This document shows positions 28,268-37,274 of a stretch of 64,000 bases of DNA, piece after piece. Source of the DNA: Marinomonas pollencensis (GTDB taxonomy: Bacteria > Pseudomonadota > Gammaproteobacteria > Pseudomonadales > Marinomonadaceae); NCBI RefSeq assembly GCF_003387375.1, contig NZ_QUNG01000006.1:23345-87344 (forward strand), written 5' to 3'. A program made the position numbers and the translations under genes. Within the stretch, counting starts at the first letter, position 1; each line of letters starts with the position of its first letter. The notes under the pieces are model-generated. The model saw only the letters and a program-made list of their open reading frames with translations. It was not told the origin of the DNA and searched no databases.

Positions 28268-29130
28268 TATTGTTCCTGCTGATTGTTTGAGAAGTAATGG
28301 GTTCCTAGTAATTCACGCATGTCGTCTACTTCCATTAAACGGTCTTTCACTGAATCGCCGAGGGTGTCTGTGAGCGAAGCGACTAAGGCTTCTACTTGAA
28401 CCATCGCAGGCACAAGTGTGTCGAAAGGGGAAGAAGTATCGACCAAAGAAGAAATGGTTAGATCGACTTTGTTTCTTAAAGGGGAGTCGTAAATATCGGT
28501 AAATAAAACAACCTTGGCTTTCTTTCTGTGTGCCATTTCAACCGCCACGGCTGCACTTTGCTGGTAGCGACGGTAATCAAACTGAATAAAAATATCCCCA
28601 GGCTTTAAGTCCAACAAGGTGTCGCTTAATTCAAGAGAAGACGTGATGCACTTGGTGTTAGGGCGGAGAATTTGTAGGTGGGCATGTAAATAACCGGCGA
28701 GAAAACCGCTGAATCGTCCCCCAAAGCAAATCACTTTTTTGTTTTTTTCACTTAGCCATTCGACCAGCTGCTCTATGTCTTGCTTGATTACTAGAGGCTC
28801 AGAGCCAGCGACGGCATCCATAGTACTTTCAGCCGTGTGCTGCCATGGATCATCATCAATACCACCGCTTTTAGAGTGCATTAGTAATGGTGATTTCAGC
28901 CTCTCGTCGAGTTGTTTGACGAGTGCACTTTGAAAATCAGAATAACGAGAGAAGCCTATTTTCTTTATGAACCGAAGAACGCTAGGGTCACTAACACCTG
29001 CGTCTTTAGCCAGCTGAGCGATGGTTTTTAATCCAGAAGTCGGGAAGTTATTTAATAAAACTCGTACCAGCTTCCGGTCAGCTGGAGTAAGTTCGCTAGG
29101 TGGGCTTTCAAGTTGCTCTTTTATATTCAT
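28267..29130 (-). CDS. RpiR-family transcriptional regulator
   Basis: 287 aa: an N-terminal HTH_6 domain (about 10-85, with IAQLAKDAGVSDPSVLRFIK) and a C-terminal SIS domain (about 120-260, with KVICFGGRFSGFLAGYL). SIS domains usually sense phosphosugars, but RpiR proteins beside amine and amide pathways also exist. The frame extends to a GTG at 29142; the ATG at 29130 has GGAG six bases upstream and is preferred. First gene of the operon, so likely autoregulated. Confidence 0.87.
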   Translation of the reverse strand: MNIKEQLESPPSELTPADRKLVRVLLNNFPTSGLKTIAQLAKDAGVSDPSVLRFIKKIGFSRYSDFQSALVKQLDERLKSPLLMHSKSGGIDDDPWQHTAESTMDAVAGSEPLVIKQDIEQLVEWLSEKNKKVICFGGRFSGFLAGYLHAHLQILRPNTKCITSSLELSDTLLDLKPGDIFIQFDYRRYQQSAAVAVEMAHRKKAKVVLFTDIYDSPLRNKVDLTISSLVDTSSPFDTLVPAMVQVEALVASLTDTLGDSVKDRLMEVDDMRELLGTHYFSNNQQEQ

Positions 29131-29480
29131 AGTAGGCTCCACAAAACTGTTTTATAAATTACATAGTTATGTTTTTGTTGTGATATGTATGTTTTATTAC
29201 ATAAAATTAATGCTGTAAATAAAAAAATCGACTTTAGGATATCTGTTGTCGCGTTTGGGCATTTTTTAAAGGGTGCTTGATGTTTCCAAAAAACGGACTT
29301 TTTGCTGTTAGTTAACTGTGAAGTGAGCAGAGTGAGAGGTTTCTGCCATAAGAGATGATAATTTATACGACCTTTTGGTGATTCTTTAGAATTATGCCTT
29401 TTATCATAGGGGTTTTGCCCTACTTATAAGTGCATAGGGCAGTCGTGTTTTATGGGTCTATATATCGCTTTCAATAAGGT
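29131..29480. other. Intergenic region upstream of the RpiR operon
   Basis: 350 bp between the RpiR gene start and the GST gene end, both on the minus strand. Its first 100 bases are very AT-rich and should hold the operon promoter. Short stem-loops occur near 29410-29450, including CCCTA/TAGGG arms, but none has a proper T-run. No gene seen. Confidence 0.5.
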
Positions 29481-30284
29481 CTATCGAAAAAGCTTTTTTT
29501 TGAGTTTTAAGAGCAAGCTAAGAAAAGACAAAGGCACAGGTGGCATCCATTTCTTGATGCCTTTTTTATAAGAATCCCGTTGTTCAAACGCTTTTGCCCA
29601 GCGTGTCAGATGGCGGTAATGATCCACAGGAAAGCCTAAACCGCCTAACAGAACGTATTGAGGAATCCAAGCAATGTCGGCAAGGGTAAGCTGTTCTCCG
29701 ACTATCCATTCGTTGTCCGCCAGTTTTTTGTCAAGCTGTGAAAATATCTTATGTATCTGCTCTGCTGCTTGTTTTACCTGTCCCTCAGGGAAGCCTTTTA
29801 AGGACTGTTCGTGGAACGCTAATAGTGTTTTATCTGGCTGAATTTGACGATAACGTTCCATATCACCTTCTGCTTTTGTTCCGCCTCCGAGGGTGCCGTA
29901 AACAAAAGTCTTGATAGTCGCTACGTGGATTTCTGAACAAAGGTTAACCCAGTACTTTACCTCTTCAGCTAGCGTCTCATTTTTGTTAGGAACAAGTGCA
30001 GGTTCAGGAAATTTTTCTTCCAGATACAATAAAATATCGTTGGATTCTGTCACGATTTCACCATCATAAACGATAGCGGGTACTAACCCTTTCGGGTTGA
30101 TTTTCAAATACCAATCTTCAAGATTTTCTTTTTTTCTTAAGCTGATCTTATGACTCTTCCAAGGAATATTTTTCTCTTCAGCCGTGATTCTTACTCGCAT
30201 TGAGCAATTAGAGATACCGGCATGAAAAATGTGCAGGCCTTGCATGGCTTTAATTTCTTGGTCGTCAGTATGGATAATCGGCAT
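29481..30284 (-). CDS. Glutathione S-transferase family protein
   Basis: 267 aa, slightly longer than usual. The N-terminal thioredoxin-like domain (about 15-100) has NCSMRVRITAEEKNIPW, NPKGLVPAIVYDG with the cis-proline, and ESNDILLYLEEKFP, which binds the glutathione glutamate. The all-helical C-terminal domain follows (VGEQLTLADIAWIPQYV). The extreme C-terminus is strongly basic and leucine-rich. ATG at 30284 with AGGAG. It lies downstream of a LysR gene on the same strand, but a 400-bp gap separates them. Substrate unknown. Confidence 0.88.
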   Translation of the reverse strand: MPIIHTDDQEIKAMQGLHIFHAGISNCSMRVRITAEEKNIPWKSHKISLRKKENLEDWYLKINPKGLVPAIVYDGEIVTESNDILLYLEEKFPEPALVPNKNETLAEEVKYWVNLCSEIHVATIKTFVYGTLGGGTKAEGDMERYRQIQPDKTLLAFHEQSLKGFPEGQVKQAAEQIHKIFSQLDKKLADNEWIVGEQLTLADIAWIPQYVLLGGLGFPVDHYRHLTRWAKAFEQRDSYKKGIKKWMPPVPLSFLSLLLKLKKKLFR

Positions 30285-30343
30285 TCTTGCTGCTCCTAAT
30301 GAATTGGTCTGACTCTACTATGGGACAGAGTGTTAAATATGAT

Positions 30344-30382
30344 TGACAATATCAACTTTATTTTTATTGATTGATAGTGTCA
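30344..30382. promoter_or_regulatory. Inverted repeat upstream of the GST gene
   Basis: TGACAATATCA (30344-30354) and TGATAGTGTCA (30372-30382) are reverse complements at 10 of 11 positions, with a 17-base spacer, 60-100 bp upstream of the GST start. A dimeric operator is the simplest reading. Confidence 0.5.
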
Positions 30383-30419
30383 GCCTTTTTTGTTTGAGCT
30401 AGTCTTCAGGCTGAGTTCG

Positions 30420-30615
30420 TTGCACGGACAAATTCTAGTGTGGCAGGCGCACTCAATGTGCGTCGCTAAAATAGGCAGCGAGATATCTTAGGGTAGGGAG
30501 TGGTTAGCGGGCAGATAACGTCGCAATGGGTGTTAACTTACGCTATTAATATAGTGGTGTAAGTTGATAAGAAATCGCTTAAGCTTTCCTTCCCTTTAGC
30601 TTAAGCGGTTTTTGC
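30420..30615 (+). ncRNA. Possible small RNA or structured leader, plus strand
   Basis: In a 406-bp gap with genes only on the minus strand, the plus strand shows three stem-loops in a row: GCGCAC/GTGCGT near 30448, AACTTAC/GTAAGTT (30535-30565) with an inner CTAT/ATAG, and a terminator-like CGCTTAAGCT/AGCTTAAGCG followed by GTTTTT (30576-30614). No good promoter was found, so this is only a suggestion. Confidence 0.25.
30572..30614 (+). terminator. Intrinsic terminator-like hairpin
   Basis: Ten-bp stem CGCTTAAGCT/AGCTTAAGCG with a 12-base loop and a T-run on the plus strand. On the minus strand it could also end the LysR transcript, though the T-run is poorer there. Confidence 0.6.
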
Positions 30616-30690
30616 GCTAGATTTAGGTGCTTCTAAATACTTCCTTTAAAACTTTGTGTTGAGTCTCTTATATGTTTTATTGTGATAGCG

Positions 30691-31608
30691 CTATTTATTC
30701 TGTAATGCCGCCATTAAGGCGCTAAAGAAAACCTCTTCTGCTTCGCTGAATTTCGGCGTTCGGTTCCACATTAAGTACAAACTGATACGGGCTAAACCAT
30801 CGTAAGGAGGCAGCTGCCAAAGAGTGCCGGAAAGCACATCTTGCTGAACGACATTTTCCGGTAGGGCGCCAATGCCCAAGCCAGCTTTAATCATTCTTTT
30901 TACTTCTTCTAGATTATCACTGGTCCCTACAATGCGCCCCTCAAGCCTTTCTTGTGCTCTGTAGATAGCGAGAGGAGCCAGCACGCCATCGAGCTGTTCA
31001 CTCGCAAATGAAACAAAAAATTCGTCTCTTAAGGTTCGGATATTGATGTTTTCTTGCTGGTATAAATGATGGTCTTTGCCACAATATAGGTTGTATTTTT
31101 GACTTAACAAAAGTGTGTCGGACAATTCGGCGTGCTTTCTGTATTTTAGGCAAATACCAACACTGGCGTTGTAATTAAGTAAGTTCTGTTTCACATACTC
31201 GCTGGAGCCAGATAATATCTCAAAGGTTACTCTGGGGTTGTTTTTATGAAACTCCGCGAGAACATGATCGAATACATCACTGTTAATTCCAGTTACCAGA
31301 GCAATCCTCACAATGCCACTCAAGTCATGGGGGGTTGCTCGTACTGTGGTGGTTAGTCTTGCAATACTGCCATAAATGACGATGGCTTCACGGTACACTA
31401 ACTCACCAGCTTTACTTAATTCGAAAGTGGTTCCGTTACGAATAATTAAACGTTCGTCTAACCTTTCTTCAAGTCGTTTAAGAGCTAGGCTGATGGCAGG
31501 TTGGGTGAGATGCAAGCGGTCAGCAGCACGGCTGATACTGCCTTCTTGTACAATCGCAATGAAGGTTCTTAGTAGGTTCCAGTCGAGCCTGTCATGAATG
31601 CCAGACAT
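30691..31608 (-). CDS. LysR-family transcriptional regulator
   Basis: 305 aa: an N-terminal winged helix (LLRTFIAIVQEGSISRAADR, HLTQPAISLALKRLEERL) and a LysR effector domain. It lies 218 bp downstream of the aldehyde dehydrogenase gene on the same strand, at the end of the TRAP-linked catabolic cluster, so it may control that cluster or the GST downstream. Start ATG at 31608 with a weak GGCGGA site. Confidence 0.87.
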   Translation of the reverse strand: MSGIHDRLDWNLLRTFIAIVQEGSISRAADRLHLTQPAISLALKRLEERLDERLIIRNGTTFELSKAGELVYREAIVIYGSIARLTTTVRATPHDLSGIVRIALVTGINSDVFDHVLAEFHKNNPRVTFEILSGSSEYVKQNLLNYNASVGICLKYRKHAELSDTLLLSQKYNLYCGKDHHLYQQENINIRTLRDEFFVSFASEQLDGVLAPLAIYRAQERLEGRIVGTSDNLEEVKRMIKAGLGIGALPENVVQQDVLSGTLWQLPPYDGLARISLYLMWNRTPKFSEAEEVFFSALMAALQNK

Positions 31609-31826
31609 ATTGTATCCGCCTATAAAGCTGAAAAATTAACTGAACATAATACAGTTAATATCTTTTGAAAGGTATTGCATGTGATGAAAATTGTGTTGTT
31701 TACTGGCGTAGGGCGCTGTGAAGTGGGTTCTGTAAGCTCGAATATACGCGGCGTCTTCTTTTAGTGCAGAAGGCGCCGCGTTACTGGCCAGTGATTTTCT
31801 ATTTTGGGTTTTGATTCAAACCAAGC

Positions 31827-33323
31827 CTATTCGTTTAAATCAATCCAAGTTGATTTTAGATCCGTGTATTTTTCGAGAGCGTGAATGGATTTATCACGAC
31901 CAAAGCCGGATTGCTTGCGTCCTCCAAAAGGAACGGTAATAGCGCCATCAGCATAGCTGTTTACCCAGATCATTCCCGCTTGGAGTTGTCGCGAAACACG
32001 ATGGGCCCGACCAAGGTTATTGGTCCAAAGGCCGGCGCCTAAGCCATAATTGGAATCATTCGCAAGGGCGATGACATCCGCTTCCGTAGCAAATCGACAT
32101 AACCCAAGTACCGGGCCAAACAGCTCTTCTTGCATAATCAAATTGCTATTATCGCTGCATTCAAGAATAGTCGGGTTCAAGAACCAACCTTCTTTACATT
32201 CTGAGCGAAGGCTTGGGGTTAGCTCCTTGGCACCGCCAGCAATGGCTTCTTCAACACCTGCAATGATTCTGTCAAATTGTAATTGATCGACGATTGCCCC
32301 AGCTAAACTCTCAGGGTTAAGTGGGTTGCCGGGTTGATATTTTTTCGCTTCAGCGAGTAATAAGGGTAAAAAGCGGTCATAAATCGAATCCTGCACATAA
32401 AGACGCGAAGCGGCGATACAGACCTCTCCTTGGTTAATAAATATCGCTGCAGCAGCTGTGGCCGCAGCACGCTCCAAGTTGTCATAATCATCAAAAATGA
32501 TCTGTGGGGACTTGCCACCGCATTCTAGCCAGACTCGTTTAAGATTGGATTGTGCGGAATAGGTCATAAAGCGTTTCCCGGTCAATGTTGAGCCGGTAAA
32601 GGTCAGGCAGTCCACATCATTATGTAGACCTAAAGTCTGCCCAGCTACTTTCCCTTGTCCTGGAACCACTTGCAAGACGCCATCAGGCAGTCCGGCTTGA
32701 GCAGCAAGTGCAGCAAGGCGGATAGCGGACAAACTGGATTGTTCCGCTGGTTTGACGATGACACTGTTACCTGTAGCGAGCGCTGGGGCAATTTTCCAGC
32801 TGGTAATCATTAAGGGAAAATTCCAAGGTACCACGGCAGCCACCACGCCTAACGGCTCTCGTGTTACCGTGGCCAAGACGTTTTCAGCGGTAGGTAGCAC
32901 TTCATCATTAATGGTTTCTATTGCACCGGCATAAAAGCGAAAACAGCGAATGGCTTCAGGGATATCAAAGGCGAGCGCATCTGCCGCCGTTTTGCCCATA
33001 TCCAAGCTTTCCAGTAAGGCCAGCTCTTCTGCATGTTGCGCCATTAAATCTGCCAATTTTTCGAGTACGACTCGGCGTTGGCTAGGGGATATACGAGCCC
33101 ATTCACCACGATTAAAAGCATCGCGGGCACCCGAAACGGCACGGTTCACATCATTTTCACTGCAATCAGCAATCTCAGTCAGTGTCTGTTTATTTGCCGG
33201 GTTGATACACGGCAAGGTTTGTTGGTCTTGCGCGTCACAATAGCTGCCATTGATCCAAGCTCGTCCTTCAAAGCTGAGTGTCTGTTGTAAGTTAAGCCAA
33301 TCTTGGTGAGTTAACGTGCTCAT
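31827..33323 (-). CDS. Aldehyde dehydrogenase, PuuC-like
   Basis: 498 aa. Closely resembles gamma-glutamyl-gamma-aminobutyraldehyde dehydrogenase PuuC in length and in RLFINGxY-type start, REPLGVVAAVVPWNFPLM, VWLECGGKSPQ (general base Glu), NQGEVCIAASRLY (catalytic Cys) and PFGGRKQSGFGRDKSIHALEKYT at the end. It overlaps the amidohydrolase gene by 4 bp (ATGA) and is the last gene of the TRAP cluster. In this setting it may oxidise an aldehyde from the local pathway rather than the Puu intermediate; a role with PuuB at 10621 is also possible. Confidence 0.85.
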   Translation of the reverse strand: MSTLTHQDWLNLQQTLSFEGRAWINGSYCDAQDQQTLPCINPANKQTLTEIADCSENDVNRAVSGARDAFNRGEWARISPSQRRVVLEKLADLMAQHAEELALLESLDMGKTAADALAFDIPEAIRCFRFYAGAIETINDEVLPTAENVLATVTREPLGVVAAVVPWNFPLMITSWKIAPALATGNSVIVKPAEQSSLSAIRLAALAAQAGLPDGVLQVVPGQGKVAGQTLGLHNDVDCLTFTGSTLTGKRFMTYSAQSNLKRVWLECGGKSPQIIFDDYDNLERAAATAAAAIFINQGEVCIAASRLYVQDSIYDRFLPLLLAEAKKYQPGNPLNPESLAGAIVDQLQFDRIIAGVEEAIAGGAKELTPSLRSECKEGWFLNPTILECSDNSNLIMQEELFGPVLGLCRFATEADVIALANDSNYGLGAGLWTNNLGRAHRVSRQLQAGMIWVNSYADGAITVPFGGRKQSGFGRDKSIHALEKYTDLKSTWIDLNE

Positions 33324-34561
33324 AGTGTGCTCCCCGCTTCCGCTAACATGGCGTTCAGTAATACATGTGCACCGGCTTCTAATTCATCAGGTCGCGCGTC
33401 TTCTATTTCGTTATGGCTAATGCCCCCAATGCAAGGCACAAAGATCATTGCTGTCGGAATGGTGCGACTTAAATACACCGCATCATGACCTGCGCCACTG
33501 ATCATTTCTATGTGTGGCAGTTTTAGTGCATTGACCGCATCACGAACACGATTGATACAGTCTTTATTGAAGTGGGTAGGAGGCATTTTTTGAACCACTT
33601 TTAGCTCGATTTCAATGCCTTCTTTTTTCTCTGCTTGCAACAAAGCGGTAAATTCGTCGTGCATTTTATCCAGCTCAGCTTTGTCACTGTGGCGCAGATC
33701 GACACTGAATTTAACGCGCCCAGGTACCACGTTGCGTGAATTAGGGTGCATATCTAGCTCCCCCACGGTTACACGACCATCAGGTTGTCGAGAGTCCGCG
33801 ATGGTAAGGATGCGGTTGATCAGTTGAGATGATGTTTTTAAAGCATCCCGACGATAGGACATCGGACTTGGCCCTGCATGACACTCTTGACCGGTGACGA
33901 TAACGTCGTACCAATAAAGGCCAAGCGCACCAGAGACCACACCTACAGGTAGGTTTTCGGTGTCCAGTACAGGGCCTTGTTCAATATGCGCTTCAAAATA
34001 GGCTTTGACGTCGTAGCCGCCAACGGTTTCTGTGCCAGCGTAGCCAATACGTTTCAGCTCGTCGCGAACACTAATACCCGCTTTATCTTGAGCCGATAAA
34101 GCCTCTTCTAGCGTTAATGTGTTGGAAAACACCCCGGATCCCATCATAACAGGGACAAAGCGAGAGCCTTCTTCGTTGGTCCAAATAGCGACATCAATTG
34201 GGTGATCTGTTTCTATTTTATGTTCGTTAAGAGTACGAATAACTTCCAATCCAGCCAAGACACCATAATTTCCATCAAAGCGACCACCGGTTGGTTGGGT
34301 GTCAATATGGCTGCCACACATTACCGGAGCCAAATCCGTTTGGCGGCCTTCACGGCGGGCGAAAATGTTGCCGATTTGATCGATTCGAATGCTCATGCCT
34401 TCGTCGCGGAACCAGCTGATTACCAAGTCGCGACCAGCTTTGTCTTCGTCTGTTAACGCCAAACGGCAGTTACCGCCCAATGGTGTCGCGCCAACTTTTG
34501 CGAGGTCCATTAAAGATTGCCATAGGCGAGAGCCAGTCACTTTTATAGGGGAATTCGTCAT
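33320..34561 (-). CDS. M20-family amidohydrolase (N-carbamoyl amino acid hydrolase / allantoate amidohydrolase type)
   Basis: 413-aa metal-dependent hydrolase of the hydantoinase/carbamoylase branch. Metal ligands are visible in MCGSHIDTQPTGGRFDGNYG and NEEGSRFVP, and AHIEQGPVLD and the dimerisation loop HAGPSPMSYRRDAL are typical. Family members remove a carbamoyl group from N-carbamoyl-amino acids, beta-ureidopropionate or allantoate, releasing CO2 and ammonia. Overlaps the aldehyde dehydrogenase by ATGA and follows the ThDP gene by 30 bp, so all three share an operon. Substrate not predictable within the family. Confidence 0.87.
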   Translation of the reverse strand: MTNSPIKVTGSRLWQSLMDLAKVGATPLGGNCRLALTDEDKAGRDLVISWFRDEGMSIRIDQIGNIFARREGRQTDLAPVMCGSHIDTQPTGGRFDGNYGVLAGLEVIRTLNEHKIETDHPIDVAIWTNEEGSRFVPVMMGSGVFSNTLTLEEALSAQDKAGISVRDELKRIGYAGTETVGGYDVKAYFEAHIEQGPVLDTENLPVGVVSGALGLYWYDVIVTGQECHAGPSPMSYRRDALKTSSQLINRILTIADSRQPDGRVTVGELDMHPNSRNVVPGRVKFSVDLRHSDKAELDKMHDEFTALLQAEKKEGIEIELKVVQKMPPTHFNKDCINRVRDAVNALKLPHIEMISGAGHDAVYLSRTIPTAMIFVPCIGGISHNEIEDARPDELEAGAHVLLNAMLAEAGSTL

Positions 34562-34591
34562 CGTTATTCTCTCTTAATCGTTAAATTTGGG

Positions 34592-36319
34592 TTAAGCGTT
34601 ATTTGACTCAGCTTGATCAGCGAGCGCTTGTTCGCGTATTGAGCTAAGTAGCTGACCTGGTGCGATCCCGTTTGAGTCGTATCTTAATTCGATAATAGCG
34701 GGCAGCTTTTCGGTCTCTGCAAAAGCCAAAGCATCACGGAAAGTCTGCTCAAATTCCGCGTCATCAGTAACGATTGACCCTTTGCCGCCGTAGGCTTCAA
34801 TGAGGTTGGAGAATTCAGGGTTGGCAAAAGTAAGCGCAATTTCTCGGCCTGGAAACTCTCTTTCCTGATGGGCGCGAATGGTACCCCACATACCGTTATT
34901 GAAGACCAGAATCACCACCCCTAAGTTGTATTGCATGGCGACCGCAAGTTCTTGTAAATTCATTTGAAAACAACCATCTCCGGCATAACAGATAGATGGC
35001 TCATTGGGGTATTCAAATTTATAGCTAATGGCGGCAGGCAGACCATAACCCATGGTGCCAACGGTGGACGCTAGGGAGCTACCATGGCCAGAAAATTGTA
35101 TGTAGCGATGAGGGTAAAGTGCATAGTTACCCGCGCCAACGGTTACACAACCGCGCCCATCGAGTACCTTATTTACAGTGCAAGACACCTTATCAAGGCT
35201 TAATTGACCAGGGGAGGTAAGAGGCGTTAGTGAGTCCAAATAGGCTTGGCGTGCTTGCTGACGTAGACCTGCCCAGCTGGCAGCTTTAGTAGGTGTCAGT
35301 TCTGCAAGCATAGAGGCAAAACCGCAAACGCTGGCATTAATAGCAAGGTCTGGGCGATAAACGCGACCGAGTTCTTCAGGGTCAGGGTAAACGTGAATAA
35401 AGCTCTGCTTTGGTTGTGGTGATTCGATCCACGTATAACCTTCGCTGCTTGCTTCGCCAATGCGGGTTCCAACGGCAATAATCAAGTCGCTGTCTTTCAA
35501 TTGTTGACGAAGCTCATCGGTCATAGACCAGCCGACATGGCCAACAAATTGCTCATCGTGTTGGTCGTAACATTCTAAACGTCGCCACGCGACACCAACG
35601 GGCAAGTCAAATTGTTTAGCAAATTCTGCCACTTGTTTTGTTGCTGTTGTGCTCCAGCCGCTGCCACCGATGAGCAGAAACGGTCGTTTAGCAGCCTCTA
35701 TACGTGTTTGTAATTCTTGCATTTGTTGCGAGTTTACATAGCTTTGTAGTGCTGCCATTGGGGTGACATTTTCTACCACCGCTTGATCCCATAAAACATT
35801 TTCGGGCAAGGCTAGAACGACCGGGCCAGGTCTGCCGCTGGTGGCAACATTCCAAGCACGAGTGACGTATTCAGGAATGCGGTCAATGGAATCAATTTGC
35901 GCTACCCATTTAGTCATTTCGCCAAACATACGGCGGTAATCAATTTCTTGGAAGGCTTCGCGTTCGACAAAGTCATTACCAACTTGACCGACAAATAAAA
36001 TCAACGGAGTAGAGTCTTGATAAGCGGTATGAACACCAACGGAAGCATTTGTTGCGCCTGGGCCGCGTGTCACGAAGCAAATTCCTGGTTCGCCAGTAAG
36101 TTTGCCATAGGCTTCAGCCATATATGCAGCGCCACTTTCTTGACGACAGGTAACTGCTTGAATCGTGTCAGTGTGTTCATTAAAGGCATCAATGCAGGGT
36201 AGGTAGCTTTCACCAGCCACCATAAAAAGGCGTCGTGCCCCTTGCATTCGTAGTTGTTCAACTAAAATCTGTCCGCCATTGCGCACTTGTGTTTGTTTAT
36301 CTTGTGTTGCATTAGACAT
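34592..36319 (-). CDS. Thiamine diphosphate-dependent enzyme, acetolactate synthase-like
   Basis: 575 aa with the three-domain layout of the acetohydroxyacid synthase family. The catalytic Glu is in CRQESGAAYMAEAYGK near 60; the ThDP-Mg motif is YAGDGCFQMNLQELAVAM ending in the NN pair near 475. Biosynthetic acetolactate synthases are accompanied by a small subunit; none is here, and the gene sits in a catabolic cluster, so a decarboxylase or carboligase acting on a short 2-oxo acid is more likely. First gene of the ThDP-M20-ALDH block; ATG at 36319 has GGAG. A 247-bp gap upstream gives it its own control region. Confidence 0.83.
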   Translation of the reverse strand: MSNATQDKQTQVRNGGQILVEQLRMQGARRLFMVAGESYLPCIDAFNEHTDTIQAVTCRQESGAAYMAEAYGKLTGEPGICFVTRGPGATNASVGVHTAYQDSTPLILFVGQVGNDFVEREAFQEIDYRRMFGEMTKWVAQIDSIDRIPEYVTRAWNVATSGRPGPVVLALPENVLWDQAVVENVTPMAALQSYVNSQQMQELQTRIEAAKRPFLLIGGSGWSTTATKQVAEFAKQFDLPVGVAWRRLECYDQHDEQFVGHVGWSMTDELRQQLKDSDLIIAVGTRIGEASSEGYTWIESPQPKQSFIHVYPDPEELGRVYRPDLAINASVCGFASMLAELTPTKAASWAGLRQQARQAYLDSLTPLTSPGQLSLDKVSCTVNKVLDGRGCVTVGAGNYALYPHRYIQFSGHGSSLASTVGTMGYGLPAAISYKFEYPNEPSICYAGDGCFQMNLQELAVAMQYNLGVVILVFNNGMWGTIRAHQEREFPGREIALTFANPEFSNLIEAYGGKGSIVTDDAEFEQTFRDALAFAETEKLPAIIELRYDSNGIAPGQLLSSIREQALADQAESNNA

Positions 36320-36454
36320 AGCTTTCTCCAGAATTTTTTAATTCGTGTTTGAGCAATTTTGTCCAAACACAGAGATAAAGGTCATCGCGTTAAATACTGC
36401 TTAAACGAATAAATTAAAGAGTATAAAAGTAGGTTTTATAATCTTTATATTTAC

Positions 36455-36469
36455 TTGACTGTTCGTCAA
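36455..36469. promoter_or_regulatory. Candidate operator upstream of the ThDP gene
   Basis: Perfect inverted repeat TTGAC-TGTTC-GTCAA, 136 bp upstream of the ThDP start. It shares the pattern TTGnC-N7-CAA with a site 25 bp upstream of the TRAP receptor gene. Confidence 0.4.
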
Positions 36470-36566
36470 TTTTGCAAATTTAATAGGGTGTATAATTTGC
36501 TTTTATACGAATTTAAAGCGCACGAATCCCTTCTCTCATTAATTGAAAGAGTGAAAATTTTTTAAT

Positions 36567-37271
36567 TTATAACTTTTTCGGTATTTGTTTTTTATCTATT
36601 ATGCATTTTGATCGAAAGCCAGATTGATATGCAAAAGACAAGTCGTTTTCTTGATTTATTTTATTATTCGGCTCGTCACGTAAATCTGGCCAAGGCCCAT
36701 CAATGGCAATAATAGAATGCTGGAGACAGGTGGCTAGAAAGGCCACGCGCTGGGGTTTCATTATTTCCATTTTCAAAGGCTCTTCTGATAGCCCCATGGA
36801 TTTGGATAGATCCCCCGTTCCCAGTAATGCCGCAATAATGTTGGCCGAACAGGAAGCGATAGTTTCGAAATTGTTTACCCCCTCATAACTCTCGATAGTG
36901 GGGACGATGGGGGTATCAGCCAAGCCAAACTGCGACATCTGTTCAGTGAGCCGAAGCAATTGCTCAGGCCTTTCTACTTGTGGTAGAAAGACCGCATAAG
37001 GCTTGCTATCAGCGAGCCACTCAAGTTGTTCAGTCCCGCCATTTAGCAAAGCATCGATGCGGATTGCACACTCGACGTTATGTTGCTGACAAATGGCGAT
37101 CGCTTGAGGCAAGCGCTGGCAAGCAAGCGCTTTGTTCTCTTTTGCTGTGAACTCTTCCAAATCAATCACTAAGACGCTTGGAGAAGCTTGAGCAGCCTGT
37201 TCAATAGCATCAAGGTCATCTCCTGCAATAAATAACCAAGTATGCATGTTTTTATGGTTTGAAAATGTCAT
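36567..37271 (-). CDS. HpcH/HpaI (CitE-like) aldolase/citrate lyase family protein
   Basis: 234 aa, short for the family (usually 260-300). Recognisable pieces are VLVIDLEEF (metal-side acid), CAIRIDALLNGGTE, PYAVFLPQVE, PIVPTIESYEGV and ALLGTGDLSKSMGL. These enzymes cleave or form C-C bonds of hydroxy-acids or their CoA esters. It begins 3 bp after the TRAP large permease gene, so it belongs to the transporter operon. The shortened C-terminus may mean loss of the lid helix. The substrate is unknown. Confidence 0.78.
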   Translation of the reverse strand: MTFSNHKNMHTWLFIAGDDLDAIEQAAQASPSVLVIDLEEFTAKENKALACQRLPQAIAICQQHNVECAIRIDALLNGGTEQLEWLADSKPYAVFLPQVERPEQLLRLTEQMSQFGLADTPIVPTIESYEGVNNFETIASCSANIIAALLGTGDLSKSMGLSEEPLKMEIMKPQRVAFLATCLQHSIIAIDGPWPDLRDEPNNKINQENDLSFAYQSGFRSKCIIDKKQIPKKL

Positions 37272-37274
37272 GCA

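Noticed and set aside
34592..36319. Naming the ThDP enzyme ilvB/ilvG or xsc
   Set aside because: No small subunit, catabolic context, and no specific sulfoacetaldehyde acetyltransferase signature that I can recognise.
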